DNA of 64,000 nucleotides from Sciurus carolinensis (GCF_902686445.1 NC_062224.1:55055156-55119155), one strand, 5' to 3'; positions 30,861 to 44,000 are shown, counted from the stretch's first letter. The notes: a model not told the origin generated them from the sequence alone. Translations and numbers: made by a program.

Positions 30861-32765
30861 GGACTCACACTCTTGATATTTATGCATTTTCCCCAATGGG
30901 TGGTCATCAGACATATATCTAAGAATCCCCTATTGCAAGAACAGATAAGTAATGGCATACTTAGTAGAATTAGCTTGACTGCCATAGACAGTAGATTGGG
31001 CAAATGATGGAAATAACATCAACAAAAAATAGTTCGGTAGGATTTCTAAATAAATGGTGCTCAGGTCAGGGCCAGAAAGGAGTTTCATCAGGAAGAGCCA
31101 GTGAACACAGCTTGCAACAGGCTCTGGTGATAGCATTTCTGTTAGCCTTGTTCCCTAGCTTTATGCTTGCTTAAAATATGAATTTACCTCATTCATATAT
31201 AACTATAAGGCGAAGAGTGGATATATTTTCCTAAAGGAAGATGAAGATGTACCCACCCTTGAACAACATTTTCCTTCTTTCTTTCCTTCCTTCCTTCCTT
31301 CCTTCATTGGCATCTAACTGCAGTGTTGCTGTATACCATAAGCCTTGCTTCTCCATTGTACTTTCACTTTCCCTCTAGTCTCACTTTCTCTTTTTAGCTT
31401 ATCTTTATCTCTCTAACCCCTTCCTTCACATTCTTAATTTCATCACTCAACCAAGCTATATTATACTAAGATCATATATCGCTTCAATTCCATGTGGGTA
31501 AAACTTCCCATGTCAGAAGGTAAGTTTAAATGTCTCAGATTGATTTATTTTTCTGAACAATCCTAGTATAGCGGGGAGGTGGGGAGGGTGCAGTTCTTAT
31601 TGTCAGAAAGTTTTCCCCTTATCTCAAAAACCACCAGTTACTCAGAGGGTAAAATTGATCAAAATATGTTATGAACATATGTCACAATAAAATCCACTAT
31701 ATGTGTGCCAATTTAAAAACCTAACCATTATTTTGGAGAGCCTAGAATTAATTTATTCATCAGATTAATTTGCACATTCCATAGTCCAGATTTTTTATCA
31801 GTGTCATTTGACAAACACGTAAGAACAGTTTAAAAGGATATTTGATAACTGATGATTCTTTTTAGTTGATTTAAGTAGTTGCTTCACATGTGCCTTGTTC
31901 TCTTCCACCATAAGATTCACTTATGAACATTACAGAGGCACTAGAAAAATGAAGATTATAAAGGTACAGTTTTTGTTTCTAATTATGGAATATCTCTTTT
32001 CTTTCTTTTTCCACAGTTCTTTTAAATATGCTTTTCACCATTTACTTACAAGATCCATCTGAAACAAGTGTGTCAGAGCAAATATCATTTAAAAATGTCA
32101 ATTTTTAAATCTAGCATACTTTTGGTGCCTAGAAAAGTCACAAGCACCTCACTTACCCCACCTCCCCCAAATTAACCTTCTCTCATACCTCAAGGGTTAG
32201 CTTCTAACTTCCTTTCTCTCTGCCTGGATACTTGTTTCTCTTGCCTTACATGTCTAACAAGGGGCGGCACTCTCCCTCCAGGAAAGAAGTCTATTTTCCA
32301 TTCAATTGCTTTCTCCATTCCTTACTATCATCTATCCACAGGAGTTGGACAGAAGATAGTAAGTTGGGAAATTTGGTGAAAGGATGACAGTCTGGAGCCA
32401 CCCGGGGCCTACATCAGTTCTCACCAATTTCTACTCTCTTCAGGCAACAAGCCCAGCACAGGAAGCACCTACTGTTTAGGATCTTTGTTTAGACTGAGTG
32501 AGTAGATGTAATTTGTGATGAGTAGGAGTTGGAGGTCATCTTACCCTTGGGTCCAAGTCAATTTCTATGAACTGTTTTTATGTAGGAATAGAGATGATAT
32601 GTTGAAAGCTATCTGATTTCTGTTTTCATGTCTCATGTGGTTCCCAATACTGTAGAGAAGCCCAGTAACAGTTATACTCCTTAGTTATATACTCTTGATT
32701 ACACCCAACTTCTTCATGACCCTCCTCTAACTTATTTATTTATTTTTTTGCAATGTCTCTCACTC
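30861..32765. other. Unannotated non-coding DNA with a (TTCC)n repeat
   Basis: A TTCC/TTTC microsatellite at about 31271-31302; otherwise no gene or clear repeat. Short open frames are not conserved-looking. Confidence 0.45.
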
Positions 32766-32769
32766 TCTT

Positions 32770-32900
32770 TGAATAGGCAGAATAGCACAGCTGTTAAAAG
32801 TAGGAACATGGGAGCCCTATCTCATAGATTTAAATTCTAGCCATGCCACTTAGTACAGATATAAAATATGACAAGTTACTTGATCTTTTTAACAAATTGT
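32770..32900 (+). mobile_element. MIR SINE fragment
   Basis: GGCAGAATAGCACAGCTGTT, TTAAATTCTAGCCATGCCAC and TGACAAGTTACTTGATC follow the MIR 5' half. Confidence 0.6.
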
Positions 32901-32989
32901 CTATAGAAAAATTGAGTAGAAAGTAGTTAATATCTACTTCTTTTCTCCCTCCCCACAGTTTTCCCTATTATTACCATTTTGCATTAGTG

Positions 32990-35900
32990 TGATACAGTTT
33001 TTAAAACTAGTAAAAGTAGTAATGCATTTTTATTAAATAAAGTTCATGGTTTGAGCAGTTCTTTGCATTTGACTAAATGCCTGTGTATCCACCATGATTT
33101 TTATCATACAAAATAATTTCACAGTACTAAAATGTTCTCTATTAATGCTTTCCCCAACCCTTGGCAATCAAAGGTGTGTAGTCATATCTCACTATTGTTT
33201 TAATTTGCAATTCTCTAATGGCATTTGATGTTGACCATCTTTATATACTTATTTACCATTGATTTATGTATATAAAGATGGTCAACAATAAGAAAACAAA
33301 CAATCCAGTTTAAAAGTAGGCAATGGATATGAATAGACAACCACTTTTAAACTGGATTACTTGTTTTCTAAAAACTTGTTGGGTTTTTAAAGTTCTCTGA
33401 CTATTTTGTATTAAAATCATTTATCAGATGTGTTTTCTGTAAATATTATCTCTCATTCTATTCCTTCTCTTTTTATCCAGTTAACAGAGCCTTTCATGGA
33501 GCAGAAGTTTTTAACTTTAATATAGTCTGACGTATCAGTTGTGTTTTTTATGGATCATGCTTTTGGTGTTATATTTGAAAGCTCATTGACAAATCCAAGA
33601 TCACCTCTATTTTCTCCTATTTCCTAGAAGTTGTGTAGTTTGCATTTTTATTTAGGTATGATCCTTCTGATTAATTTTTTTGTGAAAGGCATAAGGTTGT
33701 GTTTAGTTTCCTTTTTTAACATATGGATGTTCAGCTGTTCCAGCATCATTTGTTGAAAAGACTATTCTGTCACTTTTGGATTGCCTTTACTCCTTTGGGA
33801 GAGGTCAATTGAGTATAATTGAGTGGGCCTATTTATGGGTCCTCCATTCAGATACATTGGTATATTTGTCTATTCTTTTAGCAATACCACAGTGTCTTGA
33901 TTATTGTAGAGTTTTATAGTAAGTCCTTTGGTCAGGTAGCTTAAATCATCAACTTTGTTCTTCAACAATGAATTGCTATTTGGGGTATTTTGAATTTTCA
34001 TATAAACTTAAGAATAACTTTGCCTATGTTCACACAGTGAATTACTATAATTTTGGTTGCAATTGTCTTGAATCTACAGATAATAACTGGGAAGTGATAG
34101 AGTCTTTCAATCTATGAACAAGGAGTGTCTAGTTATTTAGATTTTCTTTGATTTCTGTCAGTAGAGTTTTGTAGTTTTCCTCATATAAATCTTGAATATA
34201 TTTTCTTAGATTGGCATTGCATTTATTGGTGATGATATAAATTGTGTTGTTTTTTAAATTTCAAATTCCAATTGCTCATTGCTGGTATATGAGAAGTAAT
34301 TTACTTTTGTGTATTAAGCCTGTATCCTGAAAATTTGCTGTAATTGCTTACTAGGTCCAGGGTTTTAATTTGCTTTCTTTCTTCTTTTTTTTTCCGGTTT
34401 GGTCAATTTTTTGAAATTTTCTACATAGACAGGCATTTCAGTTGTGAACAATTTTATACTTGTCAATCTGTATTCCTTTAACTTCCATCTCATTGCATTA
34501 ACTCACACTTGTAGCAAATGTTAAATAAAAGGGTTAGAGTGTTCATCCTTGTCAAGTTCCCATTCTAAGGAGAAAAGCATCTGATTGTTCCCCATTAGAT
34601 ATATTGTAAGCTGTAGAGAATTCCCCCCATAAATGTTTCTATCAAGTGGGAGAGGTTTACTCTATTCCTAGTTTTCTGTGAGTTTTAGGCTTTTGTTCTT
34701 TTAAAACATGACCACATGTTGGACTTTGTCAAATGTTTTTCTCTGCATCTGTTGATATGATCAAGTGAATTTATTCTTTGGTCTACCAATGTGAGGGATT
34801 GTATTAATTAATTTTTGAATGTTAAAGCAGTCTTTACCTGGGATAATTCTCATGCCATTGTAGTATATAATTCTTTTTGTGTATTGTCAGATTTAAAGTT
34901 TTATTAAAGATTTTGTATCTATTACGAGAGATGTTGTATTGTAGTTCACTTTTCTTATAATGTCTATATCTGGTTTTGGTTATTTTGGTAATTCTGGCCT
35001 CATAGAATAAGTTGGGAAGTATGTCCTCAGCATTTATTTTCTAAATCAGATTGTAGCAAGTTGGTGTAATCTGTTCCTTGAATGGTTGGTGAAATAAACC
35101 AATGAAACCATCTGAGCCTGATGTTTTCTGGTTTGGAAGGCAATTGATGACTGATTCAATTTTGTAAAGACAGGAGCCTATTGAAATTATATATTTTGTG
35201 GATTGTCTTTGAGTTCTCATTTTTAGGCATATAGTCAATCATAATATTCCTTTATTATACTTTTAGTGTTCTTGCAACAGTTAGTGATAGTACCTTTTTC
35301 ATTTCTGATATTCGTAATACATGTCTTCTCTCTCTCTCGTACTTTTTCTCTAATTTTTCATTTTGTTTTGCTTTTTGTTTTTATTAGCCTGGAAAGAATT
35401 TTCACTTTTCAGGGAATCAGCTTTTGGTTTCATTGATTTTTCTCTGTTATTTTCCTGTTTTTCTATTTCATTCCCTTTTTCCTTTGATTTTTGTCATTTA
35501 TTTTCTTCTGTTTATTTTGTATTTAGTTTGCTCACATTCTAGTTCCCTCATCTGAACGTTTAATTACTGATTTTAGCTCTCTCTTTCCTAATGTATGAAT
35601 TTAATTGTATAAATTTTCTGCTAAGTAGTTTTCACTGCATTCCACAAATTTTGATAGGTTGTATTTATTTTTTGCTAGTTTGAAAATTTTTAAATATTTC
35701 TCTTGAAGCTTATTTTTTTATTTAGAAGCATGTGATTAATCTTAAAATTCCCTAGTTATCTTCTGATATTTATTTCTAGTTTTATTCCATTAATGATTGA
35801 GAAAATAATTTGTATGATATCTACAATTTTGAATTTGTTAAATTTTGTTATACGGCCCATAATGTATCTATCATGATGACTATTCAATGTGATCTTGAGA

Positions 35901-36430
35901 AGAATGTGTATTTGCTGTTGTTGGGTAAGAGTATTTCATAAATGTCGAGAAGGCTGAATTCATTGATGATGCTATTCAGTTCAGCTAAGGCTTTAGTAAT
36001 TTTCTGCCTGCTAACTATGTCAGTTACCAATAGAAATTTATAATCATAATGGTGGTTTTATCTGTTTTTTTCTTGCATTTCTATCAGTATTTGCCTCCTG
36101 TATTTTTATTCTTTCTTGTCTGGTGCATACACACTAAGAATTGTTGTATCTTCTTGGCATAGTGATCCTTTATCTTTATGTAATGTCCCTTTTTATTCCT
36201 GATCCTTTTCCTTTCTGTGAAATTGGCTTTGTCAGAAATGAATGGGCCTACTCTGGTTGTCTTTGATTAGTGTTAAACATTATTTATCTTTCTCCATACC
36301 ATTGCTTTTAATAAATTTGTATCTTTATACGTTAGGTGGATTTCTTGTTGACAACATATAGTTGAGTCTTAATTTTGTAATCCATCCTAACAATCTCTCT
36401 TTTTTTAATTTATACTTTTGGGTGTCTCTC
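32990..36430 (-). mobile_element. Ancient L1, reverse (3' two-thirds; level 1 of a nest)
   Basis: Reverse-strand L1 landmarks in order from the left: 3' UTR-type CATGATTTTTATCATACAAA, then ORF2 segments such as CATGGAGCAGAAGTTTTTAA, the RT region (GATATAATTTCAATA-type text near 35180, CATAGAATAAGTTGGGAAG near 35003) and the endonuclease region up to GTAATCCATCCTAAC near 36395. Every frame is broken. It stops at L1-B's tail (about 36432) and continues at 49162. It is the oldest layer of the nest. It also contains a local inverted duplication (33230-33369). Confidence 0.8.
33230..33369. repeat. Quasi-palindrome (nested inverted repeats) in the ancient L1
   Basis: GTTGACCATCTTTATATAC (33230-33248) pairs perfectly with GTATATAAAGATGGTCAAC (33268-33286). 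The 27-nt block 33291-33317 pairs with 33343-33369 at 25 of 27 positions. The middle is an inverted copy of adjacent L1 sequence, as produced by a template switch. Confidence 0.88.
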
Positions 36431-36721
36431 TTTCTCTTTTTTTATTATAAACAAATGGAATACATTTTCTTTCTCTATTTGTACATGGAGTCAAGGCATA
36501 CCATTTGTATAATCATAAATTTACATAAGGTAATGTTGTTTGATTCATTCTGTTATTTTTTCCCTTCCCCCACCCTTCCCACCCCTCTTTTCTCTCTATA
36601 CAGTCCTTCCTTCCTCCATTCTTACCACCCTCCTTAACACTAACCCTAAACCTAATCCTAACCCAAACGCTAATCCCTCCCACCCCCATTATATTTCCTT
36701 ACCACTTATCAGTGAGATCAT

Positions 36722-38297
36722 TCATCCTTTAGTTTTTTGAGATTGGCTTATCTCACTTAGCATGATATTCTCCAATTTCATCCATTTGCCTGCAAATGCC
36801 ATAATTTTATCCTTCTTCATGGCGGAGTAATATTCCATTGTATATATATGCCACAATTTTTTTATCCGTTCATCAATTGAAGGACATCTAGGTTGGTTCC
36901 ACAATCTGGCTATGGTGAATTGAGCAGCAATGAACATTGATGTGACTGTATCTCTGTAATATGCTGATTTTAAGTCCTTTGGGTATAGGCCAAGGAGTGG
37001 GATAGCTGGGTCAAATGGTGGGTTCATTCCAAGCTTTCTGAGGAATCTCCATACTGCTTTCCAGAGTGGCTGCACTAATTTGCAACCCCACCAGCAATGT
37101 ATGAGTGTACCTTTTTCCCCACATCCTCGCCAACACCTATTATTGCTTGTGTTCTTGATAATCGCCATTCTAATTGGGATGAGATGGAATCTTAGTGTAG
37201 TTTTAATTTGCATTTCTCTTATTACTAGAGATGGTGAACATTTTTTCATGTATCTGCTGATTGTTTGTACATCATCTTCTGTGAAGTGTCTATTCATTTC
37301 CTTAGCCCATTTGTTGATTGGATTATTTGTATTCTTGGTGTAGAGTTTTTTGAGTTCTTTATAGATTCTGGAGATTAGCGCTCTATCTGAAGTATGAGTG
37401 GCAAAGATATTCTCCCACTCTGTAGGCTCTTTCTTTGCATTGCTGATAGTTTCCTTTGCTGAGAGAAAGCTTTTTAGTTTGAATCTATTCCAGTTATTGA
37501 TTCTTGCTTTTATTTCTTGTACTATGGGAGTCCTGTTAAGGAAGTCTGATCCTAAGTCAACAAGTTGAAGATTTGGACCTACTTTTTCTTCTATAAGATG
37601 CAGGGTCTCTGGTCTGATTCCAAGGTAGTTGATTTTTGTGCAGGGTGAGAGACAGGGGTTTAATTTCATTCTGTTGCATATGGTTTTCCAGTTTTCCCAG
37701 CACCATTTGTTGAAGAGGCTATCTTTTCTCCATTGCATATTTTTGGCCCCTTTGTCTAGTATGAGAAAATTGTAATTATTTGGGTTTGTGTCCAGGTCCT
37801 CTATTCTGTACCATTGATCTACCTGTCTATTTTGGTACCAATACCATGCCGTTTTTGTTACTATTGCTTTGTAGTAGAGTTGAAGATCTGGTATTGCGAT
37901 ACCCCCTGCTTCGCTCTTTCTACTGAGGATTGCTTTAGTTATTCTGGGTTTTTTCTTCTTCCAGATGAATTTCATAATTGCTTGCTCTATTTCTGTAAGG
38001 TATATCATTGGGATTTTAATTGGAATTGCATTGAATCTGTATAGCACTTTTGGTAGTATGGCCATTTTGACAATATTAATTCTGCCTGTCCAAGAACATG
38101 GGAGATCTTTCCATCTTCTAAGGTTTTCTTTAATTTCTTTATTTAGTGTTCTGTAGTTCTCATTGTAGAGGTCTTTCACCTCTTTTGTGAGATTGATTCC
38201 CAAGTATTTTTTTTTTTTGATGCTATTGTGAATGTGGCAGTTTTCCTAATTTCACTTTCTGAAGATTCATCACTTATGTATAAAAATGCATTGGATT
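36722..38297 (-). pseudogene. L1-B ORF2, C-terminal half
   Basis: One open frame of 493 codons (38203 down to 36722) covers the region after the RT active site: [20 protein letters not shown], the [14 protein letters not shown] segment, and the C-terminal cysteine motif [18 protein letters not shown]. It ends a few codons early (SQKTKG then TGA) compared with L1-E. In this copy a '[13 protein letters not shown]' stretch lacks some residues present in L1-C. The rest of ORF2 lies beyond L1-C at 45178-47427. Confidence 0.9.
38282..38297. repeat. Target-site duplication of L1-C, left copy
   Basis: AAAAATGCATTGGATT, repeated at 45178-45193. L1-E carries it once at the corresponding position, which proves L1-C landed inside L1-B. 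Confidence 0.95.
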
Positions 38298-39996
38298 GGG
38301 ACGGGCCAAGATGGCGGACTAGAGGGTGGCTGCATTTCATGCTGCTCCAGGACGCAAGATTCAAAAGAGGAGATAGTGAGAGACTTGGGACCAACTCAAA
38401 GCTGCCGGGTGAGTCTCTCCTGTTGGGGAGGCGTCCCGGATGGGGCGGTAGCCCCGGAACACAGGGAATTTGTGAAGTGGAGTTGCTCGGCGAGACGCCC
38501 CTCCCCCCACTGGAGCGGTAAACACGGACAACTGGGATCATCGTAGAGGAGGCGGCTCAGCACAGCGCTTGGACTCAAGCAGCCGCTGGGGCTTTGGGCG
38601 GCTGCCTGGGGAGGAGCTGCGTGGCGAGCTGTTTGGACCCAGAGTGACCGCTTCCGAACACCGGGGGGTTGCCCGGAGGAGGAGGAGAGGCCCAGCGGGT
38701 CGCTTGGGTCTAGGAGTGACTGCATCAGAGCCACGGGCGGTTGCCAGAGGAGGAGCTGCGTGGTGAGCTGTTTGAACTCAGAGTGGGTGCACCTGAGCGC
38801 CAGGGGACTGCCCGGAGGAAGAGGAGGAGCGTGGCTTGTTGCTTGACCTGGGAGTGACTGCATCAGAGCTGCGGGTGGTTGCCGAAGGAGGAGCTGTGTG
38901 ACGAGCTGTTTGAACTCGGAGCAGCTGCTCCAGAACACTGGTGGCCTGCCTGGAGGAGGAGAGCGGTGGGACGCTTAGTCTGGGAGTGACTGCATCAGAA
39001 CCACAGGCGGTTGCCAGAGGAGGAGGCGAGTGGTGAGTTGATTGGACTAAAAGCGACCGCTCCTGAACACCGGTGGCCTGCCTGGAGGAGGGCGTGGTGA
39101 GTCACCTGGTCTCGGAGCCACCGATCCTGAACACCCGGGGGGCTACCCCAAGGAGGAGGAGGAGGAACAGGGCGGGTCACTTGGACTTGGAGTGACTGCC
39201 TAGGGCTACGGGTGGTTGGCGGGAGGAGGAGACCCAAAGTGAGTTGTTTGGACTCCTAGTGACTGCGTCAGAAACCGGGCGGCTGTCCGGAGGAGGAGGT
39301 GTGTGGCGGGTCTCTGGGTCTCGGAGCTATTGTACGGGGCTCCAGGTGGTGGCTCAGGGGAGGGGCTGCATAGCCAGGTGATTGGTGCAGAGCAGGGTCC
39401 CAGGAGCTAGGTGGCTTCTTGCTGGAAGAGCCGCACAGAGACACGCCTAGGGGCGGAGCAAAGTTTCCAGGGCGGCGGGCAGATTCTCTGGGAGAGGCAG
39501 CCTAAGGAGACTCGCCTGCGAAGGGTGAGGCTCCCAGGCCCAGGACGTAGGTCCGGGCCCCTGGGATCGTTGCAGAAGAAGACAGCCCAGCCCAGGTGGT
39601 AGTTGTAGATTGAGGGGAACCTCTAGGAGGGCAACTGACTAGCGAGACGTCCCCACCGAGTGACTCTTCCCGGCCGGGGGAGGTTTTCCCACAGGGACGG
39701 TAAAGTCAGAGACATAGGCACAAACAGGCCTTGCCTCAGCCCGCAGCCTACTTCCCCGTTGGATGACCATTGGTCAACAAGTGGAGGCACCTCCGCCCAC
39801 TAGCAGGGAATATACGCCACCTGAGGGTTACCACACCTAGAGAGGCAGCTTCTTCATGGAGCTCTGCATTATCAACCTCTTCCAAGACTTCAGGCTACTG
39901 AAGGATAAGAGGGGATATACTAGCAATCTTCAGGGACTTTATAAGTTGATAGAGGAAATCTGCAATATCTTAATGACCCACTGATCCCTGAACAAT
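38298..39996 (+). promoter_or_regulatory. L1-C 5' UTR/promoter, GC-rich, CpG-rich
   Basis: The first 120 bp resemble the L1-A and L1-B start; afterwards the sequence differs and is made of GC-rich tandem units (38577-39385). It then continues to the ORF1 ATG through a TTCAGGCTACTGAAGG segment shared with L1-A and L1-B. L1 5' UTRs hold the internal RNA polymerase II promoter. Frames on either strand here (up to 180 codons) are by-products of repeat and GC content. Confidence 0.85.
38577..39385 (+). repeat. About 11-12 tandem units of 64-75 bp in L1-C 5' UTR
   Basis: A GAGTGACTGC-like start recurs at 38642, 38714, 38781, 38852, 38919, 38984, 39051, 39115, 39190, 39257 and 39323. Each is followed by a CA(G/C)...CGG(G/T)GG and GGAGGAGGA block. 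Units alternate between two subtypes (ending near GAGCTGTTTGAACTC, or near CGCTTGGGTCT), giving a roughly 135-bp dimer. Confidence 0.85.
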
Positions 39997-41010
39997 ATGA
40001 GAAAACAAGGGAAGAAAATGCCCCAAACAAATCTAGATGTTACATCAATAAAATCCAATGACAGCATGGCAGAAGAAATGACAGAAAGGGAGTTCAGAAT
40101 GTACATAATTAAAATGATTAGGGAAGCAAATGATGAGATGAAAGAGCAAATGCAGGCATTGAACGATCGCACCAATCGACAGTTAACAGAGCAAATTCAG
40201 GAAGCAAAAGATCATTTCAATAAAGAGTTAGAGATATTGAAAAAAAACCAAACAGAAATCCTTGAAATGAAGGAAACAATAAACCAAATTAAGAACTCCA
40301 TAGAAAGCATAACCAATAGGATAGAACAGCTGGAAGACAGAACTTCAGATATTGAAGACAAAATATTTAACCTCGAAAACAAAGTTGAACAAACAGAGAA
40401 GATGGTGAGAAATCATGAACAGAATCTCCAAGAATTATGGGGTATCATGAAAAGGCCAAATTTGGGAATTATTGGGATTGAGGAAGGCTTAGAGAAACAA
40501 ACCAAAGGAATGAACAATCTATTTGAAGAAATAATATCAGAAAATTTCCCAAATCTGAAGAATGAAATGGAAAATCAAGTCCAAGAGGCTTATAGGACTC
40601 CAAATACACAAAATTACAACAGACCCACACCAAGGCACATTATAATGAAAATACCGAATATACAAAATAAAGACAGAATTTTAAAGGCTGTGAGAGAAAA
40701 GAACCAAATTACATTCAGGGGGAAGCCAATACGGATATCAGCAGATTTTTCAATCCAGACCCTAAAAGCTAGAAGGGCCTGGAACAACATTTTTCAAGCT
40801 CTGAAAGAAAATGGATGCCAACCAAGAATCTTATACCCAGCAAAACTTACCTTCAAATTTGACGATGAAATAAAATCATTCCATGATAAACAAAAGCTAA
40901 AAGAATTTACAAAAAGAAAGCCAGCATTGCAGAATATTCTCAGCAAAATATTCCATGAGGAAGAGATAAAAAACAAAGAAGCAAATCAGCAAAGGGAGGA
41001 ATTATCCTAA
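39997..41010 (+). CDS. L1-C ORF1 protein, intact (337 aa)
   Basis: The L1 RNA-binding chaperone that coats L1 RNA as a trimer in the cytoplasmic RNP. An N-terminal basic segment (MRKQGKK), then a long coiled coil (about residues 45-145, with heptads such as NRIEQLEDRTSDIEDKIF), the RRM-like domain (from KRPNLGIIGIEEG, about 152-240) and the C-terminal domain (RPTPRHIIMKIPN, then GKPIRISADFS, to about 320). The length and start match the intact copy in L1-E residue for residue with few changes. ORF2 starts 32 bases after its stop. The protein could in principle be made; expression is not shown. Confidence 0.93.
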   Translation: MRKQGKKMPQTNLDVTSIKSNDSMAEEMTEREFRMYIIKMIREANDEMKEQMQALNDRTNRQLTEQIQEAKDHFNKELEILKKNQTEILEMKETINQIKNSIESITNRIEQLEDRTSDIEDKIFNLENKVEQTEKMVRNHEQNLQELWGIMKRPNLGIIGIEEGLEKQTKGMNNLFEEIISENFPNLKNEMENQVQEAYRTPNTQNYNRPTPRHIIMKIPNIQNKDRILKAVREKNQITFRGKPIRISADFSIQTLKARRAWNNIFQALKENGCQPRILYPAKLTFKFDDEIKSFHDKQKLKEFTKRKPALQNILSKIFHEEEIKNKEANQQREELS

Positions 41011-41041
41011 AGGAACTGTCAAATAAAGGAGGAACCAAGAT

Positions 41042-44000
41042 GTGTCAAAAATTTTAAATATGAACCAAATGACTGGGAATACAAATCATATCTCAATAAT
41101 AACCCTGAATGTTAATGGCCTGAATTCATCAATCAAAAGACATAGACTGGCAGATTGGATTAAAAAGAAAGATCCAACAATATGTTGCCTGCAAGAGACT
41201 CACCTCATAGAAAGAGATACCCATAGACTAAAGGTGAAAGGATGGGGAAAAACATACCATGCACATGGGCTCAGCAAAAAAGCTGGAGTATCCATCCTCA
41301 TTTCAGATAATGTGGATTTCAAGCCAATGTTAGTCAGAAGAGATAAAGAAGGACATTTCATACTGCTTAAGGGAAGCATAAATCAGCAAGATATAACAAT
41401 CATAAACATCTATGCCCCAAACAGTGGCTCATCCATGTATGTTAAACAAATCCTTCTCAATTTTAGAAACCAAATAGACCATAACACAATAATACTAGGT
41501 GATTTTAACATGCCTCTTTCACCACTGGACAGATCTTCCAAACAAAAATTGAACAAAGAAACCATAGATCTCAATAACACAATCAATAATTTAGACTTAA
41601 CAGACATTTATAGAATATACCATCCAACCAAGAGCGAATACACTTTCTTTTCAGCAGCACATGGATCCTTCTCTAAAATAGACCATATATTATGCCACAA
41701 AGCTAATGTCAGCAAATACAAGAAGATAGAGACACTACCTTGTATTTTATCAGATCATAATGGATTGAAGTTACAAATTTATGAAAGAGTAAAAAACAGA
41801 AACTACTCCAACACCTGGAGATTAAACAATATGCTACTATATGATGAATGGATAACAGAGGATATTAGGAAGGAAATTAAAAAATTCTTAGAGGTAAACG
41901 AGAACAAAGAAACAACATATCAAAATCTCTGGGACACTATGAAAGCGGTACTTAGAGGAAGATTTATTTCATGGAGCGCATTTAATAAAAGAAGTAAAAC
42001 TCAAAAAATAAATGACCTAACACTACAGCTCAAAGCCCTAGAAAAAGAAGAACAGACCAACACCAAAAGTAGTAGAAGACAGGAAATAGTTAAACTGAAA
42101 GCTGAAATCAATGAAATTGAAATGAAAGAAACAATACAAAAAATTGACAAAATAAATAGTTGGTTCTTCGAAAAAATAAACAAAATTGATAAACCTTTAG
42201 CCACACTAACAAAGAGAAGACGAGAGAAAACCCAAATCACTAAAATTCGGAATGAACAAGGAAATATCACAACAGACACGACCAAAATACAAAACATAAT
42301 TAGAAGCTATTTTGAAAATCTATACTCCAACAAAATAGAAAATTTCGAAGACATCAACAGGTTTCTAGAGACATATGAATTGCCTAAACTGAACGAGGAG
42401 GACATACACAATTTAAATAGACCAATTTCAAGTAATGAAATAGAAGAAGTCATCAAAAGCCTTCCAACAAAGAAAAGTCCAGGACCAGATGGGTTCTCAG
42501 CCGAGTTCTACAAAACTTTTAAAGAAGAACTCATTCCAATACTTCTCAAAGTATTCCAGAAAATAGAAGAGGAGGGAACTCTCCCAAACTCATTCTATGA
42601 AGCCAATATTACCCTGATTCCTAAACCAGACAGAGACACATCGAGGAAAGAAAATTTCAGACCAATATCCTTAATGAACATCGACGCAAAAATTCTCAAC
42701 AAAATTTTAGCAAATCGCATACAAAAACATATTAAAAAGATAGTGCACCATGATCAAGTGGGTTTCATCCCAGGGATGCAAGGTTGGTTCAACATCAGGA
42801 AATCAATAAATGTCATTCACCATATCAATAGACTTAAAGTCAAGAATCACATGATTATTTCGATAGATGCAGAAAAAGCATTTGATAAAATACAGCACCC
42901 CTTCATGCTCAAAACACTAGAAAAAATAGGGATAGTGGGAACATTCCTTAACATTGTAAAGGCCATCTATGCTAAACCCATGGCTAATATCATTCTTAAT
43001 GGTGAAAAACTGAAAGCATTCCCTCTAAAAACTGGAACAAGGCAGGGATGCCCTCTTTCACCACTTCTATTCAATATCGTCCTTGAAACTCTAGCCAGAG
43101 CAATTAGACAGACCAAAGAAATTAAATTGCTGATGATATGATGGTATACTTAGAGGAACCAGGAAATTCCACCAGAAAACTTTTAGATCTCATAAGTGAA
43201 TTCAGTAAAGTAGCGGGATATAAGATCAATGCACATAAATCGAAGGCATTTTTATATATAAGCGATGAATCTTCAGAAAGAGAAATTAGGAAAACTACCC
43301 CATTCAATATAGCTTCGAAAAAAATAAAGTATTTGGGAATCAATCTCACAAAAGAGGTGAAAGACCTCTACAATGAGAACTACAGAACACTAAAGAAAGA
43401 AATTCAAGAAAACCTTAGAAGACGGAAAGATCTCCCATGTTCTTGGATAGGAAGAATTAATATTGTCAAAATGGCCATACTACCAAAAGTGCTATACAGA
43501 TTCAATGCAATTCCAATTAAAATCCCAATGATGTACCTTGCAGAAATAGAGCAAGAAATTATGAAATTCATCTGGAAGAATAAAAAACCCAGAATAGCTA
43601 AAGCAATCCTTGGCAGAAAGAGTGAAGCAGGGGGTATCGCAATACCAGATCTTCAACTCTACTACAAAGCAATAGTAACAAAAACGGCATGGTATTGGTA
43701 CCAAAATAGAAAGGTGGATCAATGGTACAGAATAGAGGACACGGACACAAACCCAAATAAATACAATTTTCTCATACTAGACAAAGGTTCCAAAAATATG
43801 CAATGGAGAAAAGATAGCCTCTTCAACAAATGGTGCTGGGAGAATTGGAAATCCATATGCAACAGAATGAAACTAAACCCATATCTCTCACCATGCACAA
43901 AACTAAACTCAAAATGGATTAAGGATCTCGGAATCAGACCAGAGACCTTGCATCTTATAGAAGAAAAAGCAGGTCCAGAGCTTCAACATGTCGGCTTAGG

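Noticed and set aside
38396..38938. Minus-strand 180-codon proline/leucine-rich frame in the L1-C 5' UTR
   Set aside because: Product of GC-rich tandem units read in antisense; repeated peptide text follows the DNA repeat. An antisense L1 ORF is conceivable, but no conserved start or copy in L1-A or L1-B supports it.
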